NCBI GenBank assembly: GCA_027596075.1
Contig: JADGJC010000143.1
Coordinates: forward strand, 35,636-99,635
DNA length: 64,000 bases
Direction: 5' to 3'
Source: Rhizophlyctis rosea
Taxonomy: Eukaryota > Chytridiomycota > Chytridiomycetes > Rhizophlyctidales > Rhizophlyctidaceae
Below are positions 53,081-63,622 of this stretch, piece after piece. Below the pieces are notes generated by a model. The model had not been told where the DNA came from. It ran no database searches and saw only the letters and a program-made list of their open reading frames with translations. Position 1 is the first letter of the stretch, and each line of letters begins with the position of its first letter. Made by a program: the position numbers and the translations under genes.

Positions 53081-53457
53081 TGTTGACGTCATGGGGTTAG
53101 TTTCATATATGACTCTGAAGTGTATGAGTGACGGCACAGTCACGTCGATGGGCGTGAAATTTTGCCACCAAGGACTTTAAAGTCGATCTAACGTTTTAAC
53201 GGACGAAGACATGATTCCAGAACATCAAGGCGGACGTGAATGAAATTTCACAACGATACGCGACAACAGTACCAGCCTATTGTCACTCTCTGTTTTACAA
53301 TGAGCGAAAACGCAAACCCTGCCCATTCGGCCCTGATGGCTTATGAATTTCAGCACATTGGTTCCTCAAGAGGATTACATATCCTGAACAACTTGGAAGC
53401 CCGACTAATCTACTGCAAAATGGTCAATGTTATGGTCACGCTACAACATATCTCTTC
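53081..53457. other. Intergenic, no gene seen
   Basis: Short spacer between tRNA-Gly and the 3' end of the CBM1 protein gene. Confidence 0.5.
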
Positions 53458-54639
53458 CTATACAAATGGACTAAACCCCGTCGACGTTGGCGTAGCAGTT
53501 GGACGAAGACACTGAGCATAATAGTAGTTCAACGACGAACAAACATCCTCCGTAGGACATCGGGTCGGACCATTCCACAAAGCGCCCCCGCATTGGCCGT
53601 AATGGTTGGCAGTGATTGTATCATATGTGGTGGTCGTGGTTTTGGTTGGAGTGGTGGTGGTCGTGGTAGTAGGCGAAGACGACAATGGGCATTCCTCTGG
53701 CTTGACGCAGACGTTGCCGTTCAATACCGTGCCGGAAGGACAGAAACATCCCTTAACGCATACGGCAGCACAGCCGAAGCCCGTGTCTTTATTTTCGCAG
53801 GTTATGGGGCAGCTGCTGCAGTTGGTGTACACTTGGCCACCGGTGCAGGTCGGTGTTGGGGACGAAGTGGTGGTGGTGGTGGTCGTAGGTGACTTGGTGG
53901 TGCTGGTGGTTGTACAGGACGGCAGACGGGGAATGTAGTAGGTGGTGTATTGGCACATACCGCAGTTGTCGACAGAGCAATACGTAGCGGCGGTTTGGCA
54001 GGGTGCGATGGTGGCACTAGTACAGTAGCATGCAGCACGCTTGCCGATGTAGTCTTTTGGGCAGGGTGAGGGGGTCGGGGTTATGGTTGGGCTTGTGATC
54101 GTTGGGCTTGTGGTGGTAGTGGCAGTACACGATGCTGGCGGAGTGATGGTGATTGTGGAATACTTGCAACTTCCGCAACTGTCAACTTCACAGTATGGGG
54201 CAGTTCCGTTGTAGCATGGTGGAATTGGAGCATAGGCTGGACAGCGGCATGCGGTGGCCGTGGCTGCACAAGTGGTGGTTGTTCGGGTAGTTGTGGTTGT
54301 CGTCGTCGTGGTAGGAGAAGCAGTGGCGGGCAGACATTGCGCGTAGTAGGAGTTATAGGTGGAACAGAAGTTGCCTTGTCCACATGAGGTGGGACCTTGG
54401 TACCCGATGCCACCACATTGACCATAGCGGGTGGCGGTGGATGTAGGGAAAGGTTCCGCGTCACGTGGAATGTAGGGTGTAGTGGTGGTCGCTATGGATG
54501 CAAGCCGGGTTGAGCGAATTCGCATACGGATCATCACCGACTTAATCGTAGTTGAACAACCTCATTTCTTACCAGCTTGACCCAGAGCTTGGCCCACACC
54601 GATTAAGAAGCCCACGACCGCGAGGGCGTAGGTTCCCAT
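53458..54639 (-). CDS. Secreted modular protein: CBM1, two Cys-rich repeats, TIL domain, CBM1
   Basis: 366-residue secreted protein. Exon 1 (54639-54573) encodes a signal peptide (MGTYALAVVGFLIGVGQALG). An 81-nt intron follows, then exon 2 (54491-53458). From the N-terminus: a CBM1 cellulose-binding module (YGQCGGIGYQGPTSC, YYAQCLP); a Thr linker; two similar Cys-rich units of about 45 residues (AYCEVDSCGSCKYST-like and TYCSVDNCGMCQYTT); a trypsin-inhibitor-like (TIL) cysteine-rich domain (SCPITCENKDTGFGCAAVC, GCFCPSGTVLNGNVC); another Thr linker; and a second CBM1 (HYGQCGGALWNGPTRC, YYYAQCL). No catalytic domain. It probably binds cellulose or chitin-like surfaces, as an adhesin, a protease-protected linker protein or an accessory to plant-wall digestion. 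The Thr-rich linkers are likely O-glycosylated. Confidence 0.93.
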
Positions 54640-55907
54640 TCTTCAAGACTGAAAAAGAATTCAAACTGAACTTGGATGGGATTTGTAAAGACACCTCTTG
54701 ACAACTGCGTTATTCGGAGGGAAATTCGGAGGAGGGGTTAGGTTTTATGATGATTCGGAGGACCTTGTCAACGACTCTCCTTCCGGACGTTCCTTTCTGT
54801 CAACTTAGAGAATGTTACACCACCGATCACCAACAGTCGTTTGTGTTCGCTCAAGTGCCACGCGCGCAGGAGCGCTCATGAGGAGTGGGGACCACAAGCC
54901 GAGGCCCGACACACGTTTTTCAAGCTCCAAACCTCGTCTTTCTTTCCAGCGCTTGCGTTCAAGCAGTGCATTGGGTGACAATAATGGCTGTTTGGAGATT
55001 CTTCTGCCATTTCGAGTCGACGCGCTGGTCACAGCACATACTCGGAAAGTTGTGGATTCAGCTGCTTGTGGGGTATGGGCTTCTGCGTGGGCCTGTTGTT
55101 CATCAACACTGGTACAGCAAGGGCAAGATTTGTGAATCGTCCACGCACACCTTGCACATCTTATGCATCGCGGTTTGTCAGACATTCAAATACATATTGA
55201 GATGCTAGACTCACCAATGGGTTGGGGGTGCCTATCAGGTTTTCCGTCAAATCGAGAAAGACCGTTTGGTCAGTCACCGATGGCTGAGATACGATTACAC
55301 ACGGAAAAGGTACCAGATGCAAGTGCGTTTGTAGCGGATGAAACGGAATACGGAAAACTGAAAGGAGCTTCCAAAGGATGACGGTGTGCTGCGTTGCTGC
55401 GCACTGATTACGTAATCTCAGGTCACCAAACCGAACACCAGCCCCCACTGGACTCGCCACCAAATAGCGATGAAAACGAACAGGATATATTCTGAGCCAC
55501 CAGTGAAGCTGTGGACAGCGGCTTTGGATACTCAAGTCAATAATCACATACGATATAGCTGCAGCCAAGTCAAAATCATGAATGATGATACTGCTCAGAG
55601 AAAGGATTGACCACCAACATGGTAGCAAGCTCGGAAACTAGAGGACTTTACAAATGCCAATAGAGTATTTACACATTGTAGACCTACCGTGAACGGCTCT
55701 TTAAAACTTGGAGCACTGTTACATGCATCATTCAGGTGATTTGGAAATGTGGAAGATACGGCCCGTCATCGTCTCGTTTTGTATGATCGGATGAACCCGC
55801 AAAAGTCGTAAGCCACGTTCCATTTATAGACCCAGACACGTCGTTTGAGCCGAAATGGCCCTATTTTTGCTTTGAAAAGACTTCCAAACTCACTCGCTTT
55901 CACCAAA
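54640..55907. other. Intergenic, one unconvincing ORF
   Basis: 5' flanks of the CBM1 protein gene (-) and the PalC-like gene (+), which are divergent. A 155-codon minus frame (55628-55161) has some hydrophobic segments but no recognisable motif and no splice context. Confidence 0.45.
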
Positions 55908-57520
55908 ATGTCATACCCGTACCCTCTCACAGCAACAACTGAAACAAAGTACAAAAAGATCTTCCGCTCTTCCAAGTACATCTCTGCAGACGATATTGAG
56001 ATCCTCACAGTCCGACGGGAGCTGCTGCGGAAAGCGTTGAGTGAGAAGTATGCAACACCACTCAAAGCCTTTGAGGCCCATATCAAGGCCCTGGAAGAGT
56101 ACTTGCCAAGCTTGTTTGCGGCCGTGAAGGCGGTGGCGAAAGATACTGGTGGAGAAAGTTCCAAGGGTGTGCCAGGTATTTGGAAAATCTCGTCTCGAAT
56201 CAGTTGAACGAGAATTTCGTGAGAGACTGAATCGGATACTTCGTTAGAGTTCACGTGGCGATCTATGTTGAGCAAAGGAAGTCGTAAGCCCAATATTACA
56301 TGTGGATCACTCAACTATGAGCTTGGGTACGTTCTGCTGGTACGTCTTTTTGGGAGCTATTAAACCCTCTAAATTCCATCATAATCACTGACCGAATGCA
56401 CTTACACATCAAGATTTACGGAATAACGCTCTCGAATTACGCAGCCACGCTCTTGAATATCCCCACCCTCCTTCCACCATCCTTCCCAAATGCTTGGCCC
56501 AAGAATACCACTCCGCCTTCTGAGCCGCTGAGAGACGAACGTTTTAACGCGGCCGCAAACTTACTCTGCCGTGCCGCCGGCATATTTGACTTCTGGGCTG
56601 AGGATCCGGAGTACGGATGTCAGAGATGGATCAATCTGCCAAGTGAGAGGCCGCCAGAAATCTTGAAGGGTGCTGCAAAGGCTTTGAGTCTGTGCGTATC
56701 GCTATGGCACTGTTTAGCACACGCGTTTTATGAATTCCCCAACCAGCAACTCCTAACTGAAACTTTATTGGTTGACTTTTTATACTCAGAGTATCCCTAG
56801 CAGATGCTCAACGTCTCGCTCTACTCAAAACCCTCTCCCGCTCATCCTCCTCCGCATCCTCTCCCCAATCGCCAACCTCACCAACAGTTTCCCGCCCCCT
56901 CCTCATCAAACTAGCGCAGGGAGTTGAATCACTCTACCGTGACGCCGAGAAGGAACTCAAGACCCTTGATGTGGATTACAAAGACCTGGCGAAAGAGTTT
57001 CTGGCATACGTGAAGGATATGCAAGAAGCGATAATGGCGGGCGTGGTTAGAGTGCTTGCAGCGGAGGGGAAGGCTATTGAAGGGTATGTTGCGCGTCCTG
57101 CATTGAAGAATAAACAATTTGTGTTTTCAGGCTATGATAAGGCTGTCATGCTTCTTGCTCATCAATGCCCATCACAGTCAAAACGGCGAGGCAGTAGGAC
57201 TTTTGGAAGATGCCCGTACACGTCTACTTGAAGCTTCTAAATCATCCGAGTGTCCTGCAATCAAAGACCTTGCTGCAAGAGAGCTCAGCGGAGTAGAAGT
57301 GGCTCTGGACAAGTACGTATGGACCGCTTATTCTTTGAACCCTCGCGGTCGAATTTGACATATTTTACCATAAAGATACAAAAAATTAAACGACATGGTA
57401 ACGCTCCAACAAGTCCCCAGTTCCGCGCAGGTAGCCAAACTCTTTCTGGCGGAACCGAAAGTGATGATGGAAGCGAAGAAGTTTGTGGTGCCGGCTTTAG
57501 CTTTTGACAGAGATGGATGA
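55908..57520 (+). CDS. BRO1-domain protein, PalC/Rim23-like
   Basis: Probable pH-response regulator: in ascomycetes PalC uses its BRO1 domain to bind ESCRT-III at PalH-containing plasma-membrane sites. Exons 55908-56175, 56248-56339, 56414-56691, 56790-57083, 57142-57312 and 57376-57520 give 415 residues. Family-like stretches: start MSYPYPLTATTETKYKKIF; FTWRSMLSKGSRKPNITCG with LNYELGYVLL, like the WRP...LEYE...VLL block; RFNAAANLLCRAAGIFDFW; LADAQRLALLKTL; and near the end KKLNDMVTLQQVPSSAQV. Exon 4-5 is ambiguous: GTATGT (57084) with acceptor AAG 57141, or GTTGCG (57088) with CAG 57130, both in frame. A BROX/Rim20-type BRO1 protein is the alternative, but the protein is short and lacks a V-shaped ALIX domain. 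Confidence 0.8.
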
Positions 57521-57926
57521 GTGGACAGTAATCAAATGAGAAATCGCTTTCTGTAATTCCAATCCCATCCAATCAAGCTCCAGATTTTCAAAGATTGAAG
57601 CCTCATCCACACACAGATGGTCCGTATGGCAACATTCACCAAGTCAATGCGCAATCAGAAAAGTTGGATTACAAACACGTCAATCGAATACATAGTCGTT
57701 TATCTGCCTATCAATGTTTCACTACCGTGACAAGCACTCTCTGTTGTAGACTGCTCGAATAGGGCTACCCTAAAACCTAACTGTGATCACCACATCGGGC
57801 AGTATCCAACATGCATAAAACCCGCACATATCGTCACAACAGTTATGTCCACCCCGACGACTGACATCCTGTAACTTCCTTCCAATGCACAAAAAGGGTT
57901 CAGCTGGCAATCCTCATCTGTCGCTA
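57521..57926. other. Shared 3' region, no gene seen
   Basis: Convergent 3' flanks of the PalC-like gene and the secreted DPBB-like gene. Confidence 0.5.
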
Positions 57927-58724
57927 TCAGCAAATGCCGCCGTTATTAACGAGCGCACAGTCCGGAGTTCCGATAAGGCCAGTCACAATGCAATCGCAGG
58001 TGAACAAGGATTTTTTGTTGACAGGGAGGTCGGGTGGAGGGTTCTTGATGATGGTCATTGGTTGGTCGGAAGTCAGGGCATCTTCGCAACACATAACCGT
58101 TCCGTTGGTCTGAAGTTGTCATGTCATGCAGCGGAAGAATAAAGATGTGTAAATTTGGGCGCTGAGATGCAGTCAAGGTCAAGACTTGAAAAATAAACAT
58201 ACAAAAGTACTGGGGCCAACCCATAAATCGACGTGGATGATTCCATTGGCAAAGTCAATTATGCACTCAGCGCACTCGTCCTCCATCACAAAATACTTCT
58301 TCACAGCGGGGTAGTAGATGATTGTGCCGACGGGGAAGGCAGTTGGGTCCGCAGCAAAGGTGGTAGGATCATCGTACGTGCCCTTCGTTTCCGTCGCTTG
58401 GGTATGGAATCGCGGAGGAGCTTGGCCGGCGAACGAAATGCAGGCGCCACCGAATGTAGCGTTGGTGCCTGGGGGAGCACCTTCGGGAACACAGCAGTTG
58501 TCGTCGAAGCCGTACCAAGTTACGGTGGTGTTGGTGAGTTTGACAGGTTTGGTGGTGTGGTGATGGTGGGAGCTCCAGCTGTGGTAGGCGACGCCTCGAG
58601 AGCCGCCAGTTTTCGGAGACCGCTTGGTGAGGATGTTGCTGGCTGCATTCGAATGGACGCAGAAAGCATTGACTAAAATTGTCAAAGCAAGGAGTGTAAA
58701 GGCAACGGAGAGGAGGGATCGCAT
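57927..58724 (-). CDS. Secreted cysteine-rich protein with a DPBB/expansin-like core
   Basis: 234 residues from exons 58724-58203 and 58109-57927 (93-nt intron, phase 0). The N-terminal MRSLLSVAFTLLALTILVNA is a signal peptide; a KR site follows at ILTKRSPK, a possible Kex2 cut. The core, VTWYGFDDNCCVPEGAP, GGACISFAG, TTFAADPTAFPVGTIIYY, KYFVMEDECAECI and GIIHVDLWVGPS, has the pattern of small fungal secreted double-psi beta-barrel (RlpA/barwin-like) proteins: an early Cys, TxFA, a G(T/S)I(I)Y strand, and a late ED(E/D)C with HxDLW. The second exon adds six cysteines (VMCCEDAL, FTCDCIV, PDCALVNNGGIC). Likely a wall-associated or surface protein; an enzyme role is not evident. Confidence 0.75.
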
Positions 58725-59426
58725 TCTTGACAGGTTGACAGATTATATGGAGTCGGGATGTCGAGCCAAGCGGTACACTCGGAAAGCATTCTTTTATGTT
58801 TTTGCCAAGCTCGCAGCTTCACATGTCAAACCAAACAGTGGGAGGATGGCTTGGGAGTTCGCACCCACAAACAATGAGACCTGAGTAAGTGGATACAAAG
58901 CCACCAACTTTCAGAACATCCCTTCCATCTTCCGCGCACTTTGGACAGTGAAAGTGTGAAGGGAAACTGCCATCGATGGAGATTTGGTTACACACTTTTT
59001 GACAGCTTGTGTTTCGCAAGTTTCCCATCGCAAAGGATTGGTGGCCCTCTTCCAGCGTGGCGCAAGCGACGCGTTGTGGGTCCACTGGCCAAGGATATGT
59101 TCGGTAAATTCTTGTTTCATGGAACAAACTACTTTCCGTACACATTGGAAAGACGATGAGGTTGCTTGCTAGACCCCGAATGACTCACTAGCAACGACAT
59201 TTTTCAGAGAGAGCCAGCCGCTGCACCATAAACACCATCATATCTGTCAATGTCACGGAGACTTGTAAACCTTCATTTGCAGGTTATTTGTGTACGTAGA
59301 TATGAAGTCGGCGACGCGACGTGATGGAAACGGTTTGGTCCCACAGCTTCAAGTCCTTGATTCATCAGCTAAAACCTGGTTGCAAACCAGTTGATTCGTT
59401 ACTATGTTAACTATCTACAGCAATTA
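58725..59426. other. Intergenic, no gene seen
   Basis: Upstream flank of the DPBB-like gene and 3' flank of the multi-TM gene. Short frames only. Confidence 0.5.
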
Positions 59427-61157
59427 TCAATGTTTGTGTGAATGAACTGTAGGTGCATCCGACGGGGCCAATGTCAGATCATTGGATTCTGCTTGCTCCC
59501 CTTCCCCAAACCTACAAGTTCGAAAATCATCCATCTCTACATCCTCCCCGTCTCCCGGCTCATCCAATTGCACCGATTTGACCGCACGAGGACGAACTGG
59601 CACAACATCTCTCCTCAATGTAGATCCGGCCTCCCCACCTTCCTCTACACTTTTTCTCATCTCGGCTTCCGCCTCGTGATCACTCAAAGCCATTACTAAT
59701 CTAATTTCCCTCCTCTGCTCTATCTCCACCGACCACCCCACTCCAACAGCGAAAAGTAAACTAATCGCATAATTCCAAGCCCAAAACATGCTCCCCGTCT
59801 GTTTATATTGCCATACTATTCGCGGTATTAGTGCCACGAACACAAATTGACAGAGCCAAGGTAAGCGAAACAAGGTAGCGACGTTTAGCATTTGGCCAGT
59901 GACAGGACATATGAATGCAAAGGCTTTCCCACGTGCGGCTGCACGGACGGATAGAGGTGCGGTTGCTGTAGCCGGAGAACAACATTGGGCAAGGTACGGG
60001 TCGGCTTCGTTGAGGAAGATGAAGCAGATGATTACGGCGTAGGACATGCAGAGCAGGGCATAGGTTGGATAAAGGATTGGGTTATGAAAGGCGCGGGTGA
60101 GGTGGTTCAAGACAAGAAGGACGATGGTAACGGCTATGAGGATGCCGATGGCGTAGGTCGAGAATTGGGAAAGGTTGGTGTTGATGAGAGAGACGACGAC
60201 GTGCTTAATGAGGTACAGGGAGAGGTAGGTGACGACGATGGGAAAACTGACCGCGTAGTTGAGTTGTTGATGGCGGCGCTCCATAACTGGATCATCCCAA
60301 AGATTGAGTGTGGATCGAAAGCGCTGCCTCCACGTCAACCTTTCGGGTGCGAAACTCCGCAACGAACTAATGCTCCCTCCAACGTCTTTGTACATCCGTC
60401 CAAATTCCGCGCTATACTGGGCCCGCACGTCCAGCAGCTTCAATTCAATGCCGTGCACTTTACATGCATGAACGATCCAAACATCGTAGATACGATTCAT
60501 GATGATGGAAAGCTGAGCTGGTAGAGCCGTTGCCCCTAACCCTATCACCATAGTGAACACCGCGGGCCAATCAACAGTACCTCCTCCATAGACTACAGCA
60601 CCAACCACTGCCCGCACAAGCACAGCAGATGTTCCTATGAAGATTGGATATACAGGGTGTAACTCCTTAACATACACTGCAGCCGCTAAAACACAATGCG
60701 ACAAAACGTCCTCCATAGGGGGGCCTACTCTATACCCATTTGGGAGTGCCTGTATTAGGTCCACCGCAACAACAGCGCTGTACACTACAGCCGCCAACAC
60801 AAAAACGGTGAGTCCACGCCAATACTCCAGGCAACGTCGATTGAAAGAGAAGAGGGAGGTGGCAAGGGTGATGGCGATGTTAACTGAGACGGAACCCATG
60901 CGCCAAGTTCGAGCGCTGCTGGGGATTTCGAGGAACTGAGATATGAGGTATAGGATGCAGTTGATGCAGAGGATGGAGCTGAGAAGGGCCATGCGACGTG
61001 GACCATAAATGTTCCAATACGAATTCAGCGTACGACGTTCGGTAGCATCGGTGAGGGTAAGCTTCCACGTCAAAGACGTTTGCTTGAAGGCGTTCGCTAT
61101 AGGCCATTTCCAAACTGCCTCGGTAACGCGGGTATAGACAAATTCGGTGATGGGCAT
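59427..61157 (-). CDS. Large multi-pass membrane protein (about 12 TM), not recognised
   Basis: Intronless, 576 residues. There are two sets of hydrophobic segments: for example LLSSILCINCILYLISQFL, LTVFVLAAVVYSAVVAVDL, HPVYPIFIGTSAVLVRAVVG and AVFTMVIGLGATALP in the first half, and LIAVTIVLLVLNHLTRAF, YALLCMSYAVIICFIFL, FVFVALIPRIVWQY and FWAWNYAISLLFAVGVGW in the second. Between them lies a hydrophilic stretch with LKLLDVRAQYSAEFGRMYK. The C-terminal tail (about 90 residues) is acidic and ends HSHKH. The six-plus-six layout recalls transporters or membrane cyclases, but no catalytic or transporter signature is visible. The start at 61157 is the first ATG of the frame; the lack of introns is unusual among neighbours. 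Confidence 0.75.
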   Translation of the reverse strand: MPITEFVYTRVTEAVWKWPIANAFKQTSLTWKLTLTDATERRTLNSYWNIYGPRRMALLSSILCINCILYLISQFLEIPSSARTWRMGSVSVNIAITLATSLFSFNRRCLEYWRGLTVFVLAAVVYSAVVAVDLIQALPNGYRVGPPMEDVLSHCVLAAAVYVKELHPVYPIFIGTSAVLVRAVVGAVVYGGGTVDWPAVFTMVIGLGATALPAQLSIIMNRIYDVWIVHACKVHGIELKLLDVRAQYSAEFGRMYKDVGGSISSLRSFAPERLTWRQRFRSTLNLWDDPVMERRHQQLNYAVSFPIVVTYLSLYLIKHVVVSLINTNLSQFSTYAIGILIAVTIVLLVLNHLTRAFHNPILYPTYALLCMSYAVIICFIFLNEADPYLAQCCSPATATAPLSVRAAARGKAFAFICPVTGQMLNVATLFRLPWLCQFVFVALIPRIVWQYKQTGSMFWAWNYAISLLFAVGVGWSVEIEQRREIRLVMALSDHEAEAEMRKSVEEGGEAGSTLRRDVVPVRPRAVKSVQLDEPGDGEDVEMDDFRTCRFGEGEQAESNDLTLAPSDAPTVHSHKH

Positions 61158-62072
61158 CCTACGCCGGTGGACTTCATGGTCCCTCTACTTCTGATTGTTG
61201 TCGTGCGCTTTCTGAGACTGCAAAATTTTGGAAGATCTTGCCTTGCTTTCGCGCACAATTGTCTCGGAGACTTGCCGACCCCAATAGCTGGATCAATCTC
61301 TCTTATGGCTTCAATGGCATGAATGGAGGATGAATGGGCAGAAGCTAACTCATGACAAGCTGTTCTCAATTGAGTGGAAGACAAAAGTCATTGTGGTACT
61401 ACCACAAAGGCAATCCTTCACGGGCTCCCGGCATATGACTTCAGCATCATTGCCTGTAGTCTGTCAGACTGATCAATTCTATTAGGACAGTTCTGTAAAC
61501 GTCGATAGTAGAGGTCCTAGTCGTGTTTTGGCGACAGTACCCTCAAAATAGATTACCTAACCCTGATCCGATCAGGATCAACTCAAACAGTCAAAATGCT
61601 TCAAAACATCTGCAACCATGCTACTCATGGGAAGATGCTCCTCACAATAGAGCACATGAATACTTTGAAAACCCTCCAAATACCAAGAGTAAGTACAATT
61701 ATAAATGATGCTTACATCTGAAATAGTTCACCAGTTTCTTGTGACTACATTAACCGTCGTACTGAGGTCCCAACCACCCAATCTTCCTGATCTAGCTGAT
61801 GGTTCTGCTAAGTTTTGAGGTGAGTGGTGCACCTTCCCGCCGAGATCGATGTCTCCTCCACTCAACGGACATCTAAACCATACTCCCTAAACTTCTGCGG
61901 TCTGCCATATAATTAAGGAAGCTCAGGCACCACGGTAAACTATTTAAAGGGACGCAGTAACCCGCTTGTTGGTGTTGCTGACGCTTGCATTCACCACCTT
62001 GCAGATGAATATGGCAAAGTAAGATATGCCTTTCCCCACTTAGAATATACCCAGCCTGTAAGCGTGGCAGGG
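61158..62072. other. Intergenic, no gene seen
   Basis: 5' flank of the multi-TM gene; only short frames. Confidence 0.5.
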
Positions 62073-62130
62073 ATGAGCTTTCATTCGGGCATGAGCTTTC
62101 ATTCGGGCCTATGAGCTTTCATTCGGGCCT
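62073..62130. repeat. Three tandem 18-20-bp units before tRNA-Arg
   Basis: ATGAGCTTTCATTCGGGC at 62073, and with CT added at 62091 and 62111. The last unit runs into the first bases of the tRNA (GGGCCT), so the tRNA 5' end is itself part of the repeat. Confidence 0.9.
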
Positions 62131-62197
62131 ATGGCCCAATGGATAAGGCGCCTGACTACGAATCAGGAGATTCCAGGTTCGACCCCTGGTAGGCTCG
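62125..62197 (+). tRNA. tRNA-Arg (ACG)
   Basis: Acceptor GGGCCTA pairs with TAGGCTC (one G-T pair), discriminator G; D arm GGCCCAATGGATAAGGC; anticodon stem CCTGA/TCAGG with loop CTACGAA, anticodon ACG (read as inosine); T arm CCAGGTTCGACCCCTGG. 73 nt, no intron. Confidence 0.96.
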
Positions 62198-62206
62198 ATT
62201 ATGACG

Positions 62207-62211
62207 TTTTT
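62207..62211 (+). terminator. RNA polymerase III terminator of tRNA-Arg
   Basis: T5 ten bases after the tRNA 3' end. Confidence 0.75.
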
Positions 62212-62954
62212 CTGATGTCTACATCCATCATGGATTGCAAACGAACAAATTTTTCTTGGTGGGAACAATTTTTGCACCCGATAGAAGCCAGCGCGACAGA
62301 TTGTTGATTTGTGGCTGGGTGGCTTAGCATACGCGTTGCACCCGTTCTCCCTTTGACCTTTCTCTCTTTGACATTTGAATGTTTGAATCGTGTTGTGTTA
62401 AACCGCCACATCCTCCTACATGAAAGGAGTTGTCAGTGCGCCGCAGGTGACGGGTTAGCGGCGCTATCGCACAGGACAAGCACTCAGAATGCCCGGTCCT
62501 TGTCCAACCCGCTAGGTGAACAAGCGAGGTGACCTGCATCAGGAAGAATGCGTGCGGACGGGAGTCACATGTCATGTCTGTTAGCGGTGATAAACGAGAT
62601 GCGAGTTTGACAACGTATCGGTGGAAACATAGCGAGGAGCGACACCACAGGCAGTGGATCGACAACATCTCAAAGAAAGCTGTTACGAAGGGAAGATGAA
62701 CCAGTCCGTTTCCATTCCGGAGCCCTCAGTACAATAACCACACGACCATATAACGACATGGAAGGGGAAGATGAAGAATACCAAGAATATACGTGCGCAG
62801 AAAGCGAGGGAGTGGGAGGAGCAGCGAGTATTGGGGAGTTGTGTAAGGGTGCAGAAGTTGTGGAGGGGACGGATGGAGGGGCGGGTGAGGAATGTCAGGG
62901 GACTGTGAGGTGGGTGGTAAAGAGGGTACAGCGGCACGGAGAAGCGTGCCATTA
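62212..62954. other. Intergenic, no gene seen
   Basis: Between tRNA-Arg and the MITE; short frames only. Confidence 0.5.
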
Positions 62955-63111
62955 GTGAGGTTACGCCGGACGGTTAACCTTTAAGTTGACCGTTAACAGT
63001 GCCACCACTAGTAGCGGTTTTTTGAATAACGGTCAACCTCCAAAAATGGCGTTACGCAGGTCAAATTGGAAGGTTGACCTTTCAGGACCGCGTTTTTGGC
63101 CGTAACCTCAC
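62955..63111. mobile_element. 157-bp MITE with TA target duplication
   Basis: The ends are inverted copies: GTGAGGTTACG at 62955 and CGTAACCTCAC at 63101-63111, with a few further matched bases (CC/GG) inward. Both ends are flanked by TA (62953-62954 and 63112-63113), as left by Tc1/mariner-type transposases. Inside are several GTTGACC/GGTCAAC words in both orientations, typical subterminal repeats. No coding capacity. Confidence 0.85.
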
Positions 63112-63622
63112 TATTGGAATCGAGTTGGAGAAATTGTACACGGTAGGATGGTATTTTGAAATGTGTAACAAAAGCAGAGACTCATTCAAGACTATATGGT
63201 CATGTCACCCAAACATAGCACATTATCGTAACACCAAGTCCGAATTGTCAAAAAGTAGATTCGCCTGTATGTGTCGACGTCAATCGGCTTGAGGGCGACC
63301 GTAATGAGCATTCAAAAGAAGGAGGTCATGCAACATGGCGGCAAGTGCCTATGGATGTCACCCACACCCAACCAACACAAAACAAAACTACATATAATTG
63401 CAAACATCAATTGTATTGCTATGCATAAGGAAGAAAAAAAAAGACATGAACCCGAAAGAAGAAAAAACAGCACTCTTTAGACAAACTATACTACAGCAAG
63501 TGCACTAGCAGCTTGAAGAAAATATTTCATGTACGAAGTTGCAGGAAAAAAAAGCGAAATGAAACCCTACAGCCAAGTGACTCCCTCCTCCACCCCCTCC
63601 AGTTGACACCAAACCCCTACAT
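63112..63622. other. 3' flank of CDC48
   Basis: A/T-rich 3' region; A-run near 63430 and T-runs on the minus strand. No gene seen. Confidence 0.5.

Noticed and set aside
55161..55628. 155-codon minus-strand frame in the CBM1-PalC spacer
   Set aside because: Some hydrophobic stretches but no recognisable domain, start context or splice partners.
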